Below are positions 25,478 through 34,129 of a DNA stretch of 64,000 bases, piece after piece. Under the pieces are notes generated by a model. It was not told the origin of the DNA, made no database searches, and saw only the letters and a program-made list of their open reading frames with translations. Numbering within the stretch: position 1 is the stretch's first letter; each line of letters begins with the position of its first letter. The DNA is taken from positions 1 to 64,000 of the forward strand of contig NZ_JAHLQI010000005.1 in assembly GCF_018918345.1 (NCBI RefSeq), read 5' to 3'. The DNA comes from Butyricicoccus intestinisimiae. Lineage in GTDB: Bacteria > Bacillota > Clostridia > Oscillospirales > Butyricicoccaceae. The position numbers and the translations under genes were made by a program.

Positions 25478-26860
25478 ATGGCAAAGATTCCATATAAAAT
25501 TTATCTCGGCGAAGATGAAATCCCGAAGCAGTGGTACAATGTTCGCGCGGATATGAAAACACAGCATCGCCCGATGCTCAATCCGGCAACACACAAGCCG
25601 GTACAGCTGGCAGATCTGGAACCGGTGTTCTGCACCGAACTGGCAAAGCAGGAACTCAACGAGACCGACCGCTATATTGACATTCCGGAAGAAGTGCGCG
25701 AGCACTATCGGATGTTCCGTCCGTCTCCGCTGATGCGTGCATACTATCTGGAAAAAGCACTGGATACGCCGGCAAAAATTTATTACAAATTTGAGGGCGG
25801 CAACACGAGCGGCAGCCACAAGCTCAATTCCTCCATTGCACAGGCATATTATGCCAAGGCACAGGGTCTCAAGGGTGTGACGACGGAGACCGGTGCAGGT
25901 CAGTGGGGCACCGCGCTGGCAATGGCTTGCCAGTATTTCGGCTTGGACTGCAAGGTTTACATGGTAAAGTGCTCGTATGAGCAGAAGCCGTACCGCAAGG
26001 AAGTCATTCACACCTATGGTGCAGATATTATCCCGTCTCCGTCCATGACCACAAAGATAGGTTGTGAGATTAACGAGCGTTTCCCGGGCAGCACCGGCTC
26101 TCTGGGCACGGCAATTTCCGAAGCAGTAGAATATGCAACCACGCACGAGGGCTACCGCTATGTACTGGGCAGCGTGCTCAATCAGGTTCTGCTGCATCAG
26201 AGCATCATTGGTCTGGAAGCAAAGGCTGCCTTGGAGAAGGTCGGTGAATATCCGGACATCGTCATTGGCTGCGCAGGCGGCGGCTCGAATCTGGGCGGCA
26301 TCATGTCCCCGTTCATGGGTGATAAGCTGACCGGCAAGGCAAACCCGCACTTTATCGCCGTAGAACCGGCATCCTGCCCGACGCTGACCCGCGGCAAGTT
26401 CGCATACGACTTCTGCGACACCGGCATGGTAACCCCGCTGGCAAAGATGTACACACTGGGCTGCGGCTTTATCCCGTCCGCAAACCATGCAGGCGGTCTG
26501 CGCTACCATGGCATGAGCCCGATTCTGTCTCAGCTGTATCATGACGGCTATCTGGATGAGGCGCGCGCTGTTGAGCAGACTTCCGTCTTTGAGGCGGCAG
26601 AGATGTTCGCAAAGGTTGAAGGCATTCTGCCGGCACCGGAGTCCTCTCATGCCATTCGCGTTGCCATTGATGAAGCACTCAAGTGCAAGGAATCCGGTGA
26701 GGAAAAGACCATTCTGTTCAACCTGACCGGTACCGGATATTTCGATTTGGCTGCATACAAGGCATACAACGAAAAGACCATGAACGACTATATTCCGACC
26801 GATGCCGACTTGGAAAAGGGCTTTGCAACCATTCCGCACATCGAAGGCATTCAGGAATAA
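25478..26860 (+). CDS. trpB: TrpB2-type tryptophan synthase beta chain
   Basis: A 460-residue PLP enzyme condensing indole with serine. The PLP lysine is K115 in TSGSHKLNSS; TETGAGQWG and the phosphate loop CAGGGSNLGG follow. The N-terminal extension and the length mark the TrpB2 branch, which is usually not encoded with trpA and does not pair with TrpA in the standard way. Here no trpA or other trp gene is adjacent, so it may salvage free indole or act on another substrate. ATG 25478 was chosen over an upstream in-frame ATG because GGGAG lies 10 bases ahead. Confidence 0.92.
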   Translation: MAKIPYKIYLGEDEIPKQWYNVRADMKTQHRPMLNPATHKPVQLADLEPVFCTELAKQELNETDRYIDIPEEVREHYRMFRPSPLMRAYYLEKALDTPAKIYYKFEGGNTSGSHKLNSSIAQAYYAKAQGLKGVTTETGAGQWGTALAMACQYFGLDCKVYMVKCSYEQKPYRKEVIHTYGADIIPSPSMTTKIGCEINERFPGSTGSLGTAISEAVEYATTHEGYRYVLGSVLNQVLLHQSIIGLEAKAALEKVGEYPDIVIGCAGGGSNLGGIMSPFMGDKLTGKANPHFIAVEPASCPTLTRGKFAYDFCDTGMVTPLAKMYTLGCGFIPSANHAGGLRYHGMSPILSQLYHDGYLDEARAVEQTSVFEAAEMFAKVEGILPAPESSHAIRVAIDEALKCKESGEEKTILFNLTGTGYFDLAAYKAYNEKTMNDYIPTDADLEKGFATIPHIEGIQE

Positions 26861-26889
26861 TCAAACAATTTTTCTTGCTTGGAACAATG

Positions 26890-26933
26890 AAGTCCCGTTT
26901 CTCTCTGCTGACAGAGGGAGACGGGACTTTTTT
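26890..26933 (+). terminator. Terminator after trpB2
   Basis: A long, nearly perfect stem (AAGTCCCGTTTCTCTCTG / CAGAGGGAGACGGGACTT), CTGA loop, T run. Confidence 0.93.
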
Positions 26934-26953
26934 CAGAAAGAGGTTGATTTTAT

Positions 26954-27526
26954 ATGGTAAAAGAATGGATGAACACGCCGTGGGCACAGGAAGCACATCA
27001 GGCGAGTCTGAACAGCCTGATGGAAGCGGCGCGCAGCGGAGAGCAGGTACATCCGGCATTTGCGTCTATGGCTGTGGAACTGGATGAAATAGACCGTGTG
27101 CTGTTGGATCAGCTGCGGGAACAGCGCATAGCGGTGCTGGATTGCTGCCTCAGCCGCATGACGCGCGACAAGACATTTGCCGGACGAAAAGAAGCCGAGC
27201 ACGGTACCGAAATCCCGCTCGTTTCGCATATGACGATGATCATGCCGCAGGACGGCGATTATGAGCACGTACAGGCGGCGCTGGACAATTTGCAGCGCAT
27301 GAACCTGATTGCCGTGCGTATGCAGACAGAGAGCAAAGCGCCGGCGGATGTCGCCAATAATATCTATGAGGATATCTATTTGCTGTTTGAGCAGGTTGTC
27401 GAGCGCACAAGGCAGCAAATTGTGCAGCAGCATCCGCAGTACAAAGAGCGCAGCGTTCGCCTGTATGCGGGAGAAATCGTGCTGACGGCGCTGGGCAGCC
27501 GATTTTTGCGCGTTTGCAAATGGTGA
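26954..27526 (+). CDS. Hypothetical soluble protein, 190 residues
   Basis: I do not recognise the family. The product is soluble and mostly helical, with an acidic N-terminal half containing VELDEIDRVLLDQLREQR and a C-terminal segment of mixed character ending LGSRFLRVCKW. No signal peptide, membrane helix or metal motif is evident. GAGG precedes the ATG. It sits between the trpB2 terminator and the tRNA-Leu promoter and has no obvious partner, although its very start touches the terminator tail of trpB2. Confidence 0.65.
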   Translation: MVKEWMNTPWAQEAHQASLNSLMEAARSGEQVHPAFASMAVELDEIDRVLLDQLREQRIAVLDCCLSRMTRDKTFAGRKEAEHGTEIPLVSHMTMIMPQDGDYEHVQAALDNLQRMNLIAVRMQTESKAPADVANNIYEDIYLLFEQVVERTRQQIVQQHPQYKERSVRLYAGEIVLTALGSRFLRVCKW

Positions 27527-27531
27527 AGGGC

Positions 27532-27561
27532 TTGACAATGTCCGGTAAAGTTTGTTATACT
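27532..27561 (+). promoter_or_regulatory. Promoter of tRNA-Leu
   Basis: TTGACA at 27532-27537 and TATACT at 27556-27561 with 18-base spacing, 14 bases before the tRNA. Confidence 0.8.
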
Positions 27562-27575
27562 ATATAAGCTGATTT

Positions 27576-27663
27576 GCCGCTGTGGCGGAATTGGCAGACG
27601 CAAGGGACTTAAAATCCCTCGCTGGTTTACAGCGTACCGGTTCAAGCCCGGTCAGCGGCACCA
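27576..27663 (+). tRNA. tRNA-Leu (UAA)
   Basis: The acceptor stem is GCCGCTG / CAGCGGC with discriminator A and an encoded CCA end (27661-27663). The anticodon arm AGGGA-CTTAAAA-TCCCT places TAA in the loop. A long variable arm (TCGCTGGTTTACAGCG) follows, then the T arm CCGGTTCAAGCCCGG. The class II structure and UAA anticodon identify leucine. It is transcribed alone and followed at once by a terminator. Confidence 0.97.
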
Positions 27664-27664
27664 G

Positions 27665-27702
27665 ATCGGAGCAATTGTTTAGGCAGTTGCTCCGATTTTT
27701 TT
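27665..27702 (+). terminator. Terminator of tRNA-Leu
   Basis: ATCGGAGCAATTG / CAGTTGCTCCGAT stem (one G-U) followed by a T run; it begins 2 bases after the CCA end. Confidence 0.9.
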
Positions 27703-27737
27703 GTATATATTGCAGAGAATGTGTGCAATAAAAAACA

Positions 27738-27766
27738 TTGACGTTTTCTGATGATAGTAGTAGGAT
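27738..27766 (+). promoter_or_regulatory. Putative promoter of lrgAB
   Basis: TTGACG at 27738-27743 and TAGGAT at 27761-27766, 17-base spacing; the -10 is imperfect. Confidence 0.5.
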
Positions 27767-27789
27767 AAGATATTGTGGAGGCGCATCTT

Positions 27790-28149
27790 ATGAAAATATT
27801 ACGGCAATTCGGATTGATTCTCGCAATCACCTTTGCAGGTGAAGTGCTCAAGGCACTGCTTCCGCTGCCGATTCCGGCGAGCATTTACGGCATGGTCATC
27901 ATGCTGGTCGGACTGGTCAGTGGACTTTTGAGATTGGAAGATGTACAGGACGTCGGTGACTTTCTCATTGAAATTATGCCGATTTTGTTTGTTCCGGCGG
28001 CAGTGGGACTGATGGACAGCTGGGGAACGATGAAAGCGCTGCTGCTTCCGTCGGTCGTTATGCTGGTCGTTGTCACGGTATTGGTCATTGTTGTGACCGG
28101 CAGAGTAACACAGGTTTTGATTCGTCGAAAGAAGGGAAAGCATGAATAA
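27790..28149 (+). CDS. lrgA: LrgA/CidA-family membrane protein
   Basis: A 119-residue protein with four membrane helices. The first half reads LLPLPIPASIYGMVIMLVGLVSG, the typical LrgA/CidA motif (PIPGSVIGM). These holin-like proteins influence murein hydrolase export, or in other species pyruvate or by-product transport, together with LrgB. ATG 27790 has GGAGG 8 bases ahead. It overlaps lrgB by 8 bases, so the two are coupled. Confidence 0.9.
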   Translation: MKILRQFGLILAITFAGEVLKALLPLPIPASIYGMVIMLVGLVSGLLRLEDVQDVGDFLIEIMPILFVPAAVGLMDSWGTMKALLLPSVVMLVVVTVLVIVVTGRVTQVLIRRKKGKHE

Positions 28150-28834
28150 TTTGTTTTTGCAATGTACCTATTTTGGAGCGGTTCTGACAATTGCAGCCTA
28201 TCTCTTTGGTCAGTGGTGCAAAAGAAAATGGAAACTTCCGATTTGTAATCCGCTGCTCATCGCAGTCATTGTTGTGATTGCCCTGCTTCTTGGATTCCAT
28301 GTACAGTACGACACCTATTATGAGGGTGCAAAATACATCAGTTATCTGCTGACACCGGCAACCGTGTGTTTGGCAATTCCGCTGTATCGTCAGCTGGAGC
28401 TGCTCAAGCAGCATGCCACAGCCATTTTGCTCGGTGTGTGTTCCGGCGTTGTTGCCAGCATGGGTGGCATTTTTGTCATTGCCGCACTGTTTCATCTGTC
28501 GCATGAGGAATACGTTACCTTCCTGCCGAAGTCTATCACAACGGCCATCGGCATGGGCGTATCCGAAGAATTGGGCGGCATTGTGACCATTACAGTGGCA
28601 ATTATCATTTTGACCGGCATCATCGGCAATGTCATTGCCTCGACGGTGTGCAAGGTATTTCGTATTGAGGAGCCGATTGCAAAGGGGCTTGCGATTGGTA
28701 CCGCAGCGCATGCGATTGGTACTGCACGTGCGTTGGAAATGGGACCGATTGAGGGCGCAATGAGCTCTCTGGCAGTCGCCGTTGCGGGCATTTTGACCGC
28801 ATTTACAGCATCGCTGTTTGCTATGCTGCTGTAA
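28142..28834 (+). CDS. lrgB: LrgB-family membrane protein
   Basis: A 230-residue protein with several transmembrane helices. Conserved segments of the LrgB/CidB family are SYLLTPATVCLAIPLYRQ, LPKSITTAIGMGVSEELGG and IGTAAHAIGTARALE. It partners with LrgA as a holin/antiholin-like or small-molecule transport pair. A terminator follows at 28847. No lytSR two-component genes are adjacent; the nearest LytTR protein in this window is 12 kb away and of a different type. Confidence 0.93.
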   Translation: MNNLFLQCTYFGAVLTIAAYLFGQWCKRKWKLPICNPLLIAVIVVIALLLGFHVQYDTYYEGAKYISYLLTPATVCLAIPLYRQLELLKQHATAILLGVCSGVVASMGGIFVIAALFHLSHEEYVTFLPKSITTAIGMGVSEELGGIVTITVAIIILTGIIGNVIASTVCKVFRIEEPIAKGLAIGTAAHAIGTARALEMGPIEGAMSSLAVAVAGILTAFTASLFAMLL

Positions 28835-28846
28835 CGGAATAGATAG

Positions 28847-28879
28847 AAAAACGGCAGGGAGTATCTCTGCTGTTTTTTT
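28847..28879 (+). terminator. Terminator after lrgB
   Basis: AAAACGGCAG / CTGCTGTTTT hairpin with a run of seven T's. Confidence 0.85.
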
Positions 28880-28931
28880 GTCAAAAAAGAAGCGGGTTGG
28901 TATTTGTCGAACGGTTTTCAGATGGAATATC

Positions 28932-28960
28932 TTGACTTTTGGAGATGAGAATGGTATACT
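28932..28960 (+). promoter_or_regulatory. Promoter of the cold-shock gene
   Basis: TTGACT at 28932-28937 and TATACT at 28955-28960 with 17 bases between. The predicted leader is about 130 bases, long for this window, like the leaders that control csp translation. Confidence 0.75.
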
Positions 28961-29097
28961 GAACAGGCTTCCGGAGCAGTACATTGATCTCGCATATGTT
29001 GTAAGTCATGACGTATTTAGGACGGATGATTTGCAGGCATATGTGATTTTTTTTATCTGAACCCGCAGAGCATATTTTTTGAATGGAGGTACCTGTA

Positions 29098-29307
29098 ATG
29101 AAAAAGGGTACAGTAAAGTGGTTTAATGCAGAAAAGGGCTATGGATTCCTGTCGAACGACGAAGGCGGCGAGGATGTATTCGTACATTTCTCTGCAATCC
29201 AGACCGATGGCTACAGAACGCTGGAGGAAGGCCAGAAGGTTGAGTTCGAGGAAGAAATGGACGAGAGAAAGGGCAAGCTGCGTGCAGTAAACGTAAAGCC
29301 GCTCTAA
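29098..29307 (+). CDS. Cold-shock protein (CspA family)
   Basis: A 69-residue single cold-shock domain. RNP1 is KGYGFLSN and RNP2 is VFVHFSAI; the start [16 protein letters not shown] is classic. It binds single-stranded RNA and DNA and melts mRNA structure. GGAGGT precedes the ATG. A long leader (about 130 bases) and a terminator at 29325 frame it. Confidence 0.96.
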   Translation: MKKGTVKWFNAEKGYGFLSNDEGGEDVFVHFSAIQTDGYRTLEEGQKVEFEEEMDERKGKLRAVNVKPL

Positions 29308-29324
29308 TTTTCTGATCGGATACA

Positions 29325-29359
29325 GGAGAGACAGTTTTTGCTGTCTCTCTTATTTTTTT
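29325..29359 (+). terminator. Terminator after the csp gene
   Basis: AGAGACAG / CTGTCTCT stem followed by a T-rich tail. Confidence 0.88.
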
Positions 29360-29388
29360 GCCGTATATCGGAGGACAAGAGGAAAGGC

Positions 29389-29417
29389 TTGTGCTGTTCG
29401 GAAAAATTCGGTACAAT
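29389..29417 (+). promoter_or_regulatory. Putative promoter of the DMT transporter
   Basis: TTGTGC at 29389-29394 and TACAAT at 29412-29417, 17-base spacing. Confidence 0.5.
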
Positions 29418-29449
29418 ACAGCAAAACAGTGTTCGGAAGGATGTTTGCG

Positions 29450-30334
29450 ATGTCGAAGTATACGAAGGGGGTGCTCATCACGCTGCTGGGCGGTGTGTGC
29501 TGGGGCTTGTCAGGCACGTGCAGTCAATATTTGTGCTCCGTACAGGGAATGGATACGCGGTGGGTGACGGCGCTGCGGCTGCTCGGTGCGGGTGTTGTTT
29601 TGCTGCTGCTTGCGGCGGTGCAGCAACGAGAACAGCTTCAAAAGCTGCTGCGTGATAAACGCGCAGTGTTGTACTGCGTGGTGTTCGGCGTTTGCGGCCT
29701 GCTGTTCACGCAGTTTACATATATCACATCCATAACCAAAAGCAATTCCGGCACAGCAACCGTGTTACAGTATCTATCCGTTGTCATTGTGCTGTTTGTG
29801 GAGTGCATTACCATGCGTCGGCTGCCGGTGCGGTGCGAGTGGCTGGCGATGGGTTCCTGTCTGTTTGGAACGTTTTTGGTTGCCACACACGGCAGTGTGA
29901 CCAGCTTGTATATTTCGCGGGACGGCTTAATTTGGGGCTTTATTTCCGCAGTCGCAGCCGCGGCGTACATCATCATTCCGCAGCGCCTGATGCGCAAATG
30001 GGGCAGCATTTTGCCGGTCGGCATGGGCATGCTGTCGGGCGGCATTGCGTGTGTACTGCTCATGCGCATCTGGACGATTCCGGTTTCGTTTTCTGCCCAG
30101 TCAATTGTCATGACGATCTTTGTCGTGCTCATCGGCACAGCGCTGGCGTTTACCGCGTTTTTGCAGGGCACGGCAATTGTGGGACCGGCGCGCGGCAATA
30201 TGCTGGGCTGCGTGGAGCCGCTGACTGCCACCCTGACAACGGCGCTGTTCATGCACACGGCATTTGCCGGTATGGATTTGATTGGCTTTGCATTTATTTT
30301 GGCAACCGTCTTTATTTTGGCGAAAAAGGCATAA
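29450..30334 (+). CDS. EamA/DMT-family transporter
   Basis: A 294-residue membrane protein with ten predicted helices in two EamA repeats. The first begins KGVLITLLGGVCWGLSGTCSQYL and the second around LIWGFISAVAAAAYIIIPQRL. Drug/metabolite transporters of this type export amino acids, nucleosides or other small metabolites. The ATG at 29450 is best spaced from GGAAGG; in-frame starts at 29429 and 29441 are possible. Convergent with the ABC-2 genes, sharing a bidirectional terminator. Confidence 0.9.
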   Translation: MSKYTKGVLITLLGGVCWGLSGTCSQYLCSVQGMDTRWVTALRLLGAGVVLLLLAAVQQREQLQKLLRDKRAVLYCVVFGVCGLLFTQFTYITSITKSNSGTATVLQYLSVVIVLFVECITMRRLPVRCEWLAMGSCLFGTFLVATHGSVTSLYISRDGLIWGFISAVAAAAYIIIPQRLMRKWGSILPVGMGMLSGGIACVLLMRIWTIPVSFSAQSIVMTIFVVLIGTALAFTAFLQGTAIVGPARGNMLGCVEPLTATLTTALFMHTAFAGMDLIGFAFILATVFILAKKA

Positions 30335-30337
30335 AAC

Positions 30338-30367
30338 AACGGGCTTCATCGTGCGATGAAGCCCGTT
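30338..30367. terminator. Bidirectional terminator (DMT / ABC-2 genes)
   Basis: A perfect 13-base stem (AACGGGCTTCATC / GATGAAGCCCGTT) with GTGC loop between convergent genes. Confidence 0.85.
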
Positions 30368-30380
30368 TGCTGTGCCACTG

Positions 30381-31178
30381 TTAAAACGGCATGGTCTTTT
30401 TGGAAAAACTGCGGCTTGCCAGTGCAAACAGAACAACGGCAAGCACCAGAAGGGCAAGCGGCTGTAAGCAGGCCTGCATATTGGTCTGCAAAATGCCGGT
30501 TGGGTTGAGCAAGGTATACGGCGTGATGTAGCGCAGATACGACAGCGAACCGCCAATATTTGCCGCCAAACGCAGCATGTAAAACAGAATACATAGAGCG
30601 GCGTTGAGAAGCAGTGCTTTTCCGACGCTGTTGCAGCGGCAGGACACCAAGAAGCACAGACCGGCAAAAGTCAGCTGAAGCGCCAGAACGCAGGCAGTCA
30701 GCAGCAAAAAATGCTTGACTGCGAGCTGTCCCGGATAATAATACTCACACAGAACAATGGTTGCGAGGCAGACCACTGCAAACATGGTGAGCAGCGATGC
30801 AATCAGCACGTTGCGCTGGGTGCTTACAATGCATTTGCGGGAATTGGGAGATGCCAGCAGATACGACATCGTGCCGTTGGAGACATAGTGCGCAATGAGC
30901 TGCACAGAAAGCAGAATGGTGAACAGCATCGGCAGAGCGAGCAGCAGCATGCCATACAGATAATTCACAATAAATGCGGTAAATGTGTTGTCAAACTGCG
31001 TCATGCCGAGCAATTCCATCGCGTGCGGCTGGGACTGGACGAAATGCATCATGGCCTTTCCGGCATCCGGATCGTACATGCGAACAACGGAAAAGGCATA
31101 GAGACACATCAGTGCAGTGCATACCAGCCATAACAGACAGGAACGCTTGACGCTGTACCGAAACAAGGGGAAATTCAT
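30381..31178 (-). CDS. ABC-2-type transporter permease
   Basis: A 265-residue membrane protein with six predicted helices and the long extracellular loop after helix 1 (YDPDAGKAMMHFVQSQPHAMELLG) seen in ABC-2 exporters. The start overlaps the stop of the ATPase gene by 4 bases. The pair probably exports a drug, peptide or lipid; no immunity or peptide gene is adjacent. Confidence 0.88.
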   Translation of the reverse strand: MNFPLFRYSVKRSCLLWLVCTALMCLYAFSVVRMYDPDAGKAMMHFVQSQPHAMELLGMTQFDNTFTAFIVNYLYGMLLLALPMLFTILLSVQLIAHYVSNGTMSYLLASPNSRKCIVSTQRNVLIASLLTMFAVVCLATIVLCEYYYPGQLAVKHFLLLTACVLALQLTFAGLCFLVSCRCNSVGKALLLNAALCILFYMLRLAANIGGSLSYLRYITPYTLLNPTGILQTNMQACLQPLALLVLAVVLFALASRSFSKKTMPF

Positions 31179-32062
31179 TTGTTTTCACCTCCGTAATAGT
31201 GCAAAAAGACTTCTTCCAGTGTCTGACCGACATTGTCCAGCGTGGATACCGGATAATTGGTGAGGATGGAGAGCAGACTGCGCAAGTCGCGGTACACGGC
31301 AATCTTGACGATGCGGCCCTCTCGTTCCAGCACGGTAATGTTTTCACGGCACAGTGCCTGTGCTGCTTCTTCGTTGTCCAGTGTGACGAGATATACGCGG
31401 CGTTCGGTTTTGCGCAGATCTTCGAGAGAGGAGACGGTTGCCAGATGACCCTTTTTGAGAATGCCGATGCGGTCACAGGTCTTTTCTACTTCGCTGAACC
31501 GATGGGAGGACATGAGAATGGTCTTTCCTTTTTTCTTTTCCTCCAAAATCAAGTCGATAAATGCGTGCTGCATGAGAAGATCCAGACTTGCCGTCGGTTC
31601 ATCTAAAATAACAATGCTCGGGTCGTGCATAAATGCGCAGACCAGCGCGAGCTTTTGGCGGTCGCCCTTGGACATGCGGCGAATCGGCTGTTTGAGATCC
31701 AATTCAAAGCGGTCGGTCAGCTCCTTGACTCTGCCGCGGTTTTTCATGCCGCGATAGCGGGCGAGAAAGCTGACAAACGCCTTGCCGCTCATTTCCGGAA
31801 ATAGCGCAATATCTCCGGGAAGATAGCCGAGCGTCTGCTGAATCACGGATGCAGAGGTGAAACAATCTCGTCCCTCAATCTGGCAAGAGCCGGAAGCGGG
31901 GCGTGCAAAGCCCATGAGATGACGGATGGTCGTTGTTTTTCCGGATGCGTTTGGGCCGAGAAAGCCGAATACTTCGCCTGCATTGACGGAAAAGGTCAAA
32001 TCGAAAATGCCGTGTCCGTGCCCGTAGTCGCAGGTCAGACCGGTGACATCAATGCTGTTCAT
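31175..32062 (-). CDS. ABC-2 exporter ATP-binding protein
   Basis: A 295-residue ATPase. Walker A is GPNASGKTTT, the signature is RRMSKGDRQKL (degenerate for LSGGQ, as in many ABC-2 ATPases), Walker B is IVILDEPTASLD and the switch His is in MSSHRF. The C-terminal 80 residues form the small accessory domain common in this group. It is first in a two-gene operon. A TATAAT on the minus strand (32118-32113) is a likely -10. Confidence 0.92.
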   Translation of the reverse strand: MNSIDVTGLTCDYGHGHGIFDLTFSVNAGEVFGFLGPNASGKTTTIRHLMGFARPASGSCQIEGRDCFTSASVIQQTLGYLPGDIALFPEMSGKAFVSFLARYRGMKNRGRVKELTDRFELDLKQPIRRMSKGDRQKLALVCAFMHDPSIVILDEPTASLDLLMQHAFIDLILEEKKKGKTILMSSHRFSEVEKTCDRIGILKKGHLATVSSLEDLRKTERRVYLVTLDNEEAAQALCRENITVLEREGRIVKIAVYRDLRSLLSILTNYPVSTLDNVGQTLEEVFLHYYGGENK

Positions 32063-32280
32063 TTTTTCCTCCTTTATATAAAAACGAAAGATACAAACAA
32101 TGCAACTCTTTTATTATACTGGATTCTGCCGCGCGGGAAAAGCCCTCTTTCGACAGAAGTTCGGAAAAAGGAGAATTTCATAAAAAATTAGCTTGTATAG
32201 ACAAAGAAAACCGCGCGAAAATCGGGAATTTTTTGTGGATATTCCACAAGAAAGCGGGTGCGATTTTGTTCAGATAACAG

Positions 32281-32299
32281 AAAGATTACAAAGATTACA
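32281..32299 (+). repeat. Short direct repeat upstream of the lectin-like gene
   Basis: AAAGATTAC occurs twice in tandem (period 9), ending just before the promoter region of the gene at 32376. It could be a regulator site or chance. The rest of the gene-free interval 32063-32375 is AT-rich and holds only the promoters. Confidence 0.4.
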
Positions 32300-32329
32300 A
32301 TTTGGTTACGCAAACGCTGAAATTTATGC

Positions 32330-32335
32330 TATACT
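32330..32335 (+). promoter_or_regulatory. -10 box of the exported lectin-like gene
   Basis: TATACT at 32330-32335; the -35 region (TTACGC at 32306-32311) is weak, with 18-base spacing. Confidence 0.45.
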
Positions 32336-32375
32336 AAATGACAGAAATTCTGGTAAATGATAGGAGGAAATTCCA

Positions 32376-34037
32376 GTGGATTTTCACTTGCCAAAGAAAA
32401 AGATATTTTCCGCGGTGCTGTGCGGCGCTCTGATGCTTTCTGCGAGCGTGCCGGCGTTCGCGTTTAGTGATAGCTCGATTGCATCCAGCGTATTTGAGGA
32501 AAACCAGATGGCTGTTGAACAGGCAGCCGCTGCAGGCAACGGTGCGGATCTGTCGCAGAGCCCGTATGTGCTCAAGCGCTTGGGTCTGGTTGCAGGCAAT
32601 GACAAGGGAGATTTGATGCTGGATAAGGTTGGCACACGTGCAGAGGCACTGACGCTGTTTATCAGCATGCAGGGTGAGCAGGACGAAGCGCGCGCTGTCG
32701 ATTACTCGTATCCGTTTACGGATATTCCGGATTGGTTCCATTGGTGTGCAGGCTACGGTGTATTCCGCAGCTATACCAGCGGCATCAGCGCGACAAAGTT
32801 TGGTTCCTTTAATACGGTGACGCCAGAACAGTACATGACATTTACGCTCAAGGCACTGGATTACAAGTGCGGCGAGGATTTTACATGGGATCGCTCTTTG
32901 GACAAGGCGATAGAAATTGGTCTGTGCACCCGCGCACAGGCAGATGCTTGGAAAAACGGACAGTTCCGCCGACAGGAGATTATGGAAATCTCGTATCTGG
33001 CGCTCAACACCAAGGTCAAGGGCGGCAACAGCACGCTGACCGATAAGCTGATTGCAAAGGGCAAGATTACGACAGAGCAGGCGCGTCAGGAGTCTTTGAC
33101 GTTTGGCACCGCCTATCAGGCACAGCAGGAACAGAACAATGCGTCTCCGATTACCTGCACCAATGTGCCGGACGGCAGCTATGAGCTGCACAGTGCGGCA
33201 AACAACAGCGTCATGACAGCATCCGCCAACAAGCAGGCGATGATTTCTCTGGCAGCGGATAAAGACGGCGCAGATCAGCAGTTCACCTTTGTGAAGAACA
33301 GCGACGGCAGCTTCCGCATCGCCAGCACGGCAAACAAAGACCTCGTTATGGACACTAACCCGACGAGCGGTGCAGCGGCTCTGCTGTGGACACAGAACGG
33401 CACGATTTGTCAGGATTTTGTGGCAGTCGGAGAGGCAAACGACGCATATTCTTTCCGCTTGGCGAACAATCCCTCGATGACGCTGACCGCATCCGGCTCC
33501 GGCGTGTCGCTGCAGGCATATACCGGCAGCGCATCCCAGCAGTGGAAGCTGTCCAACAATTCGGAGGATACCGCATCGGCTTCCGCAAAGCTGGCTTCTA
33601 TTATGACGGTACATCCGAACGGAAAGAACTTGGGCAGCAGCTACTCCTTTGCGGGCGCAAGCCAGTGTATGGGATTCGGCAGAGAGGTTTTCTACCGCAT
33701 GTATGATCAGAAGGCACGCTGGAATTATGACGGCAGCCCGAAGTCCGCGAGCGATGGCAAGATGTATTCTATCAAGGCATCCTCCACTTCGTATGCCGCA
33801 AGCAGCATCAAGGGCGTGATCAGCAAGGCAAAGCCGGGTGACGTGCTTCAGATGAACAAACCGAAGATGCACACGATGATTTTCGTATCCAGCGATGCAG
33901 ACGGCTTTACCGTATATGATGCAAACTGGACGGCGGCAAACACCGTCAGCGTGCGTTACGTCAAGTACGGCGCATGGGCGAGCCGCAACAGCTCTGGCAT
34001 CACGCTGCTGCATGCGACCAATTATCCGAAAAACTAA
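32376..34037 (+). CDS. Exported protein: SLH-like, ricin-type lectin and papain-like domains
   Basis: A 553-residue secreted protein. It has a signal peptide (ending about SVPAFA, residue 29) and an SLH-like region at about 60-170 (TRAEALTLFI, YPFTDIPDWFHW). A ricin-B/beta-trefoil region lies at about 255-400, with QQFTF and QQWKL repeats. The C-terminal domain resembles NlpC/CHAP papain folds, with C431 (ASQCMGFG), H499 (KMHTMIF) and N517 (YDANW). It probably binds glycan and the cell surface and cleaves or binds peptide cross-links; this is inference. GTG start with AGGAGG 8 bases ahead. The next gene encodes another SLH surface protein. Confidence 0.72.
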   Translation: MDFHLPKKKIFSAVLCGALMLSASVPAFAFSDSSIASSVFEENQMAVEQAAAAGNGADLSQSPYVLKRLGLVAGNDKGDLMLDKVGTRAEALTLFISMQGEQDEARAVDYSYPFTDIPDWFHWCAGYGVFRSYTSGISATKFGSFNTVTPEQYMTFTLKALDYKCGEDFTWDRSLDKAIEIGLCTRAQADAWKNGQFRRQEIMEISYLALNTKVKGGNSTLTDKLIAKGKITTEQARQESLTFGTAYQAQQEQNNASPITCTNVPDGSYELHSAANNSVMTASANKQAMISLAADKDGADQQFTFVKNSDGSFRIASTANKDLVMDTNPTSGAAALLWTQNGTICQDFVAVGEANDAYSFRLANNPSMTLTASGSGVSLQAYTGSASQQWKLSNNSEDTASASAKLASIMTVHPNGKNLGSSYSFAGASQCMGFGREVFYRMYDQKARWNYDGSPKSASDGKMYSIKASSTSYAASSIKGVISKAKPGDVLQMNKPKMHTMIFVSSDADGFTVYDANWTAANTVSVRYVKYGAWASRNSSGITLLHATNYPKN

Positions 34038-34054
34038 TAGCAATAGAATATGTC

Positions 34055-34088
34055 ATCGGCACAGACCGCGGTCTGTGCCGATTTTTTT
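34055..34088 (+). terminator. Terminator after the lectin-like gene
   Basis: A perfect 13-base stem (ATCGGCACAGACC / GGTCTGTGCCGAT) and a T run. Confidence 0.94.
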
Positions 34089-34129
34089 ATCTTCATCCGA
34101 TGTACACACAAGATACATTTTTGGCATCG

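Noticed and set aside
32281-32299. Possible WalR (YycF) box in AAAGATTAC repeats
   Set aside because: The reverse strand reads TGTAAT twice, but with 3 rather than 5 bases between, so it does not fit the WalR rule.
32334-34043. Open frame of 569 codons opposite the lectin-like gene
   Set aside because: Low-complexity antisense translation without motifs or start signals; the plus-strand frame has a signal peptide and domains.
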